This document shows, piece after piece, positions 14,130-18,430 of a stretch of 18,430 nucleotides of DNA (position 1 is the first letter of the stretch; each line of letters begins with the position of its first letter). The position numbers and the translations under genes are program-made. The notes beneath the pieces were generated by a model. That model was not told where the DNA came from and did no database searches. It saw only the letters and a list, made by a program, of their open reading frames with translations. The stretch comes from PNAI01 sp964575715 (GTDB taxonomy: Bacteria; Pseudomonadota; Alphaproteobacteria; Rhizobiales; Xanthobacteraceae), in contig CAZNSG010000346.1 in the NCBI GenBank assembly GCA_964575715.1, forward strand, positions 1-18,430. The letters run 5' to 3'.

Positions 14130-15362
14130 TCAGCGCTTCGCAACCGTGACCGGTTGCATGACGTTCTTCACCACATAGTCGCCGATCTTGCGGCCCATAT
14201 CCTGGCCGACGCGGATCGAGAACCGGTAGTGAAAACCTGCCCAGATGCGAGCTTCGGAAACTTCATCGGCGAAGCGCCGCAGATTGGTCCAGCTGTGTCG
14301 CGTACCGGGCGCGGTCGGGCTGGTCGCGGTCAATTCGGGCACGTCGGCGCCACCGACGATTGCCTCCATCACCGTCGCCACTGCTGTGCTGCTGATGCAA
14401 TGGGCGCACGGATATTCCGGGTGCATCGGCGTGTTGCCCAGTGGTTGCCATGTGGTATCTCGGGCCGTCGCCGGATTGCCGTCAATGTCGCCATTGCGGA
14501 TCGCTGTGATAGGCCGCCAAAAATCGTAGTGATACTTGGCATCGAACACGGCGATGTAGGCGTCGTTCGCGGCAATCGCCACGAACGCCATGTAGCGGGC
14601 GCTGTCGACCACGCTCATCGTCCTAAGCGCGACAAGCTGGCGCGCGACGGGGTGATAGCTTTGCGGCCCGGCGGTGAACCAGAACTTGCCGTCCTCGGTC
14701 TGCCGCGGCGAACGTTTGACGCTGGTCTTTCCGCCATACTCCTTCAGTTCGTTGTAATCCTCGGCCCAACGCTTGCTCGTCAGGGATATCGGCGGCCCCG
14801 GGCGGAACTGCGACGCCTTGGTCAAGGCAAAAGGCTTCACGCCAGACCATTGCGACACCAAGGTGATCGGCGTCGGCACGTACACACCTGGCTTCGCCTT
14901 CGGCCGGTAGGCATCAGGCGCATCGGCGCCATCGTCCACCCGCGCCGCCAGTACTTTTGCCGCGACTGCCTCACCGAGCCGCGCTCCGTTTGCCTTCGCG
15001 GGGCTGTCGGGGATCGCGGCCAGATAGCTCGCCATGGCGGTCTTGACATCGCCGGCGGCATCGGGTTGCAGCGCGACAAGGACGGTTCCCGCAGCCACGG
15101 CTGCCGCTGCTTCCTTCGATGTGTCCGGCGTCGCCGGAAGCCGAGCCAGGTACGGCTGATAGCGCGGTTCGATTGAATTCACCGCGTCGAACATCGCAAC
15201 GTGCATGATCGCCATGACGCGCTCGCCCACCGGCGGCGTCGTTCGCGGCGTAACAATTGCGACCGCCTTCTCATTCCAGTCGGTGATCACGTCGGCCGTG
15301 GCAGGGACCACGGTGCTGGTCAGAAAGGTGGCGATCAAGAGATTAAGCGATTTGTGGCGCAT
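14130..15362 (-). CDS. Secreted vanadium-dependent haloperoxidase / PAP2-superfamily phosphatase
   Basis: A 410-residue exported enzyme of the PAP2/vanadium haloperoxidase superfamily, which either oxidises halides with peroxide or removes phosphate. The signal peptide is MRHKSLNLLIATFLTSTVVPATA, likely cut before Asp24. The vanadate/phosphate pocket has the chloroperoxidase spacing: Lys276 and Arg283 (KYHYDFWR, seven apart), then His321, then Arg372 and His378 (RIWAGFH, six apart). The usual Ser-Gly-His triplet is Cys319-Ala320-His321 (YPCAHC). The whole superfamily core is intact. I start at 15362 because GAGGAG precedes it and the signal peptide starts there; the open frame runs back to 15533 through methyltransferase 2. 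It is 67 bp downstream of methyltransferase 2 on the same strand, so co-transcription is likely. Peroxidase versus phosphatase activity is unresolved. Confidence 0.88.
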   Translation of the reverse strand: MRHKSLNLLIATFLTSTVVPATADVITDWNEKAVAIVTPRTTPPVGERVMAIMHVAMFDAVNSIEPRYQPYLARLPATPDTSKEAAAAVAAGTVLVALQPDAAGDVKTAMASYLAAIPDSPAKANGARLGEAVAAKVLAARVDDGADAPDAYRPKAKPGVYVPTPITLVSQWSGVKPFALTKASQFRPGPPISLTSKRWAEDYNELKEYGGKTSVKRSPRQTEDGKFWFTAGPQSYHPVARQLVALRTMSVVDSARYMAFVAIAANDAYIAVFDAKYHYDFWRPITAIRNGDIDGNPATARDTTWQPLGNTPMHPEYPCAHCISSTAVATVMEAIVGGADVPELTATSPTAPGTRHSWTNLRRFADEVSEARIWAGFHYRFSIRVGQDMGRKIGDYVVKNVMQPVTVAKR

Positions 15363-15386
15363 GGCTGTGCTCCTCGTTGGGGTTAA

Positions 15387-15404
15387 TTGCCCGGTCGCGG
15401 GCAA
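15387..15404. promoter_or_regulatory. Stem-loop in the methyltransferase 2 / haloperoxidase gap
   Basis: TTGCCCG (15387-15393) and CGGGCAA (15398-15404) form a perfect 7-bp stem with a GTCG loop, in the 67-bp intercistronic gap. On the minus strand it is followed by TTAACCCC, not a T-run. A partial terminator or processing site is possible, but a full intrinsic terminator is not supported. Confidence 0.35.
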
Positions 15405-15429
15405 CGGATTCACCAGACCGAATGAAATT

Positions 15430-16257
15430 TTACCGCTTCGTGACGACCGCCTCGAGATACTCGCTCGGCACGACCAGTGTGCCGTCTTTGGCGACGTTGA
15501 GTTTGCCGAGCAGAACGTAGAGATCGGCCGCAAGCGCCTCGCGCGCCTTCGGATCGATCGCGGCGAATGCCTTCACAACCGGGCCGTAGTAATCGCGGAA
15601 AATATCGACCCAAGCTTTTGGCGACTTATAGCGAAAGACAAAGTTCTTGCTCGTCGCCGCGATGGTCACGTTAGAACCGAACAACGTGTCGAGATGCGCC
15701 TTGTTGCCCCAAAGCGCGGGCGACTTCATGCCGGGTGCCGGCGGAACGTATTTGCCAATGGTTTTGAACAGCTGGCCGATGAAACTCTCCGGCGTCCAAT
15801 TGGCCATTCCGATCTTTCCGCCCGGGCGGCAGACGCGAAGAAGTTCGTTCGCGGCCTGCTGCTGATTGGGCGTAAACATGACGCCGAAGGTTGAGAGGAC
15901 GACGTCGAAGCTGGCGTCCGCAAAGGGGAGCGCTTCCGCGTCGGCTTCTTGGAACGTGACCGGCAGGCGGTCGGTCTTGGCACGCTCGCGGCCACGCTCA
16001 AGCAACGAGCCGACATAGTCCGTCGATACGACGTCGGCGAAGCGGCGGGCCGCGGCGAGCGTCGCATTGCCGTTGCCGGCGGCGACATCGAGAACGCGCT
16101 GGTTGCTGCGTAGATCGACGGCCTCGCAGAGCATTTCGCCGACGATCTGCAACGTGGTGCCGATCACGGCGTAGTCGCCGGAGCCCCAGGCGACCTGCTG
16201 GCGGCTCTTGATGGCGGCGTAGTCGGGCGTGGCGGGGATCGGTACTTGAATGTTCAT
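15430..16257 (-). CDS. Class I SAM-dependent methyltransferase 2
   Basis: A 275-residue methyltransferase, cytoplasmic, substrate unknown. Motif I is VLDVAAGNGN (55-64), and STDYVGSLLERGRERA supplies the acidic residue after strand 2. Next come FQEADAEALPFADASFDVVLSTFGVMF (motifs II-III, ubiquinone/menaquinone-methyltransferase-like) and LLRVCRPGGKIGMANW. The N-terminal signature IKSRQQVAWGSGDYAVIGTTLQIVGE is typical of one common family of such proteins. The frame is open to 16410, but the ATG at 16257 has a GGAAGGA site and begins the signature. The divergent AraC-family gene starts 121 bp away, and the haloperoxidase-like gene follows 67 bp downstream. This suggests a small regulated unit. 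Its N-terminus and C-terminus recur around methyltransferase 1. Confidence 0.92.
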   Translation of the reverse strand: MNIQVPIPATPDYAAIKSRQQVAWGSGDYAVIGTTLQIVGEMLCEAVDLRSNQRVLDVAAGNGNATLAAARRFADVVSTDYVGSLLERGRERAKTDRLPVTFQEADAEALPFADASFDVVLSTFGVMFTPNQQQAANELLRVCRPGGKIGMANWTPESFIGQLFKTIGKYVPPAPGMKSPALWGNKAHLDTLFGSNVTIAATSKNFVFRYKSPKAWVDIFRDYYGPVVKAFAAIDPKAREALAADLYVLLGKLNVAKDGTLVVPSEYLEAVVTKR

Positions 16258-16378
16258 TGTCGATTTCCTTCCTGGTTGGATTTGAAGATGACGCTTGCCT
16301 TCGGCTATGCTTTCTTCGCGCCAGGCAGAACCCGGCGTGTCGATGGGAAATGGATAAGAGCGGAGGCGAAATCTCTCA

Positions 16379-17398
16379 ATGATCGGGACGCCGCGTTCAT
16401 TTGCAGGCACGCCGGAAGTCGCGCACGGCGATCACGACGTGCTCGCCGAAATGTTACGGGCGGTGCGCCTGACCGGATCGGTGTTTCTCAACGCCTGCTT
16501 CACGGCTCCGTTCGGGGTGACCAGTCCCAAGCAATACGACGAACGCACGCCAATGGCGCATCTGCGCCACATCAGCATCTTTCATCTGATTTCCGCGGGC
16601 TCCTGCACCATCGAGATCGCCACCGGTGAACGAAAGACGGTGTCGGCCGGCGACATCTTGCTGATGCCGTTCGCGGACGCGCATAAATTCTGGAACGGTG
16701 AATCTGCGGAAATGGCGATGGCGAATGATTTGGTTCGTCCCGGCCCCATCAAGGGGATGTGGAACATCAGTCATGGCGGCGGCGGCGAGGAGACTCGCAT
16801 GGTGTGCGGGTTTATCGAGTCGTCGGAGTTCCTGTTTGCGCCGGTTTTTCGCACGTTACCGCCATTGCTGGTCGATCGAACCGGCGATGACAAAGTCAGC
16901 GCTCTGCTCACATCCGCGGTGAGGGAAATACTGGCGCTGACGGACGCGGCCGCGCCGGGGACCGAACTCATGCTCGGCCGGCTGATGGAGATGTTGTTTG
17001 TCGAAGTGTTGCGCCGTTATGCGGCGCGGCTTCCGGCCAGTGCGAAAGGCTGGTTTGCGGCGCTCAACGATCCGATCGTCGGCCGCGCACTACAATTCGT
17101 GCATGGCGATCCTGCGCGCCGCTGGACGGTGGACGAGCTTGCGCGCGCGGCCGGCACATCGCGAACGGTGCTGGCCGAGCGCTTTAACGCCATCATGGGG
17201 CAGGCGCCAATCGAGTATGTGACCAATTGGCGGATGCAGCTCGCCGCCGAGCGCATACGAAACAGCGGTGATAGCCTCGCCGGCATCGCCGCGGAGGTCG
17301 GCTATGAGTCCGAAGCCGCGTTCAACCGTGCGTTCAAACGGGTGACGGGTGTTACACCGGGCCGCTGGCGCGACGATCTAACGGCGAGCCCGAGCTGA
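16379..17398 (+). CDS. AraC-family transcriptional regulator with N-terminal cupin domain
   Basis: A 339-residue DNA-binding regulator. The N-terminal half is an AraC-type cupin sensor (HISIFHLISAGSCTIEIATGERKTVSAGDILLMPFADAH), which in this family precedes a two-part helix-turn-helix domain. The C-terminal ~100 residues contain both: WTVDELARAAGTSRTVLAERF and DSLAGIAAEVGYESEAAFNRAFKR, ending VTGVTPGRWR. The effector is unknown. The ATG at 16379 has GGAGG about 12 nt upstream, a long spacing, so the start is only moderately certain. It is divergent from methyltransferase 2 across 121 bp, which makes that gene and the haloperoxidase-like gene its most likely targets. It converges with the acyl-CoA dehydrogenase with 10 bp between stop codons. 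Confidence 0.93.
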   Translation: MIGTPRSFAGTPEVAHGDHDVLAEMLRAVRLTGSVFLNACFTAPFGVTSPKQYDERTPMAHLRHISIFHLISAGSCTIEIATGERKTVSAGDILLMPFADAHKFWNGESAEMAMANDLVRPGPIKGMWNISHGGGGEETRMVCGFIESSEFLFAPVFRTLPPLLVDRTGDDKVSALLTSAVREILALTDAAAPGTELMLGRLMEMLFVEVLRRYAARLPASAKGWFAALNDPIVGRALQFVHGDPARRWTVDELARAAGTSRTVLAERFNAIMGQAPIEYVTNWRMQLAAERIRNSGDSLAGIAAEVGYESEAAFNRAFKRVTGVTPGRWRDDLTASPS

Positions 17399-17408
17399 CG
17401 CAGCACCT

Positions 17409-18430
17409 TTAAAACGCCTCCTCCGGCAATTCCATCGTGCTCGCAGCGCCGGCCTGGATGCGGGTGAGATGCGCGCCGGTTTCGGGCAGCATGCGCTCCA
17501 TGAAGAAGCGGCCTGTAACGAGTTTTGCGTTCATGCGTTCGCTCGAGCCGTTGGCGCCGTCTTTAAGTTTTTCGCGCGCGACCGCCGCCATGCGGCACCA
17601 CATATAGCCGAGCGCGACCAGGCCGAACAGATGCATGTAGTCGTACGAGCCGGCGCCGGCGTGATCCGGCTTGGCCATGGCGTTCTGCATGAACCACATG
17701 GTGGCCGCCTCCAGGTGGCCGAGCGCCTTGCCCAGCGGTTCGACGTACACTTTCATGTTGGCGTCGGCGCCGTGTTCCTTGATGAAGCCCTGCACCTCGG
17801 CGAAGAACGCCTGTAGCGCGCGGCCGCCATCCTTGGGCAGCTTGCGGCCGACCAGATCGAGCGCCTGAATGCCGTTGGCGCCTTCGTACAGCATGGCGAT
17901 GCGCGCATCGCGCACGAACTGCTCCATGCCGTGCTCGGCGATATAGCCATGGCCGCCAAACATCTGCTGCGCCAGCACCGTGTTGGCAAAGCCGGTGTCG
18001 GTGAGCACGCCTTTGATCACCGGCGTGAGCAGGCCCATGTGGTCGTCGGCGACGTTGCGCGTCTTTTCGTCCTGCGCGCGGTGGGCGAGATCGGCGTTGA
18101 GCGCGGTCCATAGCACCAGCGCGCGCGCGGCTTCGTTGAAGGCGCGGATGGTCATCAGCGTGCGGCGCACGTCGGGATGCACGATGATCGGATCGGCCGG
18201 CTTGTCCTTGTTCTTAGGCCCGCTGAGCGCGCGGCCCTGCAGGCGCTCTTTGGCGTAAGTGACCGCATTCTGATAGGCGACTTCGGAGAGCGCCAGGCCC
18301 TGCACGCCGACGCCGAGCCGCGCCTCGTTCATCATGGTGAACATGGCATACAGGCCGCGATTGGCTTCGCCCAAAAGCCAGCCGGTCGCGCCGTCGTAGT
18401 TCATCACGCAAGTTGAGTTGCCGTGGATGC
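17409..18430 (-). CDS. Acyl-CoA dehydrogenase with C-terminal extension (partial, N-terminus outside window)
   Basis: Only the C-terminal ~340 residues of an acyl-CoA dehydrogenase of the large (~600-residue, DmdC-like) class are in the window. The frame stays open to the edge, reading IHGNSTCVMNYDGATGWLLG at the start, so the internal ATG at 18407 is not the true start. Features are the central helical domain (MMNEARLGVGVQGLALSEVAYQ), the FGGHGYIAEHGMEQFVRDARI segment, and YEGANGIQALDLVGRKL with the canonical C-terminal catalytic Glu. The C-terminal extension runs from about LQAFFAEVQGFIKEH to the end. It oxidises an acyl-CoA with FAD; the substrate is not readable. A 57-codon copy of its last segment lies at 12740-12912. 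Genes of this class often sit beside thiolase and hydroxyacyl-CoA dehydrogenase genes; here that cluster lies 10 kb away. Confidence 0.92.
   Translation of the reverse strand, partial: IHGNSTCVMNYDGATGWLLGEANRGLYAMFTMMNEARLGVGVQGLALSEVAYQNAVTYAKERLQGRALSGPKNKDKPADPIIVHPDVRRTLMTIRAFNEAARALVLWTALNADLAHRAQDEKTRNVADDHMGLLTPVIKGVLTDTGFANTVLAQQMFGGHGYIAEHGMEQFVRDARIAMLYEGANGIQALDLVGRKLPKDGGRALQAFFAEVQGFIKEHGADANMKVYVEPLGKALGHLEAATMWFMQNAMAKPDHAGAGSYDYMHLFGLVALGYMWCRMAAVAREKLKDGANGSSERMNAKLVTGRFFMERMLPETGAHLTRIQAGAASTMELPEEAF

Noticed and set aside
14019..15176. Plus-strand open frame of 385 codons
   Set aside because: It is antisense to the haloperoxidase-like gene, which has a signal peptide and correctly spaced active-site residues. 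The plus-strand product has no motif.
16258..16344. TGTCGAT at 16258-16264 and 16338-16344 as AraC half-sites
   Set aside because: The 7-mer is short, the copies are 80 bp apart, and one overlaps the ribosome-site region of methyltransferase 2. Chance is likely.
16258..16410. N-terminal extension of methyltransferase 2 to 16410
   Set aside because: The extra 51 codons have no family similarity and overlap the start of the AraC gene. The ATG at 16257 has a ribosome site and begins the conserved signature.

Overview
The window looks like a piece of an alphaproteobacterial chromosome, most likely Hyphomicrobiales (Bradyrhizobium/Xanthobacteraceae type). This rests on high GC, the gene families present (an orphan tripartite-tricarboxylate-type binding protein, a cupin-AraC regulator, several beta-oxidation genes, an LpxA of rhizobial type) and many REP-like intergenic palindromes typical of that group. 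No rRNA, tRNA, CRISPR or phage gene was seen. The species is inferred from style, not from a marker gene.

Layout. 1-445 holds palindromic repeats and no gene I can support. 446-1827 has a divergent pair: a NodB-fold deacetylase-like protein (minus) and a small GYD-domain protein (plus). 1831-7375 is a minus-strand fatty-acid beta-oxidation cluster read as acyl-CoA dehydrogenase, thiolase, cupin, then the fused enoyl-CoA hydratase/3-hydroxyacyl-CoA dehydrogenase. The first two gaps are filled by long REP-type inverted repeats. 7663-9220 carries a UspA protein and a periplasmic Bug/TctC solute-binding protein. 9391-10263 is a patatin-like lipase, bracketed by that binding-protein gene and by a truncated, frameshifted second copy (10351-10846). 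10961-11397 is a tandem pair of MITE-like elements. An orphan lpxA follows (11434-12246).

12247-13003 is a graveyard: repeats, a 57-codon remnant of the acyl-CoA dehydrogenase C-terminus, and a roughly 24-codon remnant of a methyltransferase C-terminus. 13005-16257 holds three minus-strand genes read as methyltransferase 2, vanadium haloperoxidase/PAP2-family secreted enzyme, then methyltransferase 1. A divergent AraC-family regulator (16379-17398) is their probable controller. At the right edge is the C-terminal part of a large acyl-CoA dehydrogenase that runs out of the window.

The most notable signals are three. (1) A four-copy repeat module is made of two hairpins, each with an 11-bp stem and a 4-nt loop. 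The arms differ between copies but nearly always stay complementary, and the module sits inside larger palindromes. (2) Methyltransferase 1 appears chimeric: its first ~28 codons match methyltransferase 2, its body is a different methyltransferase, and a methyltransferase-2-like tail lies out of frame just past its stop. (3) The duplicated binding-protein gene brackets a patatin gene and gives a before/after view of a ~105-bp repeat insertion. These point to an accessory region shaped by recombination between repeats and paralogues. I did not find a convincing new defence or biosynthetic system.
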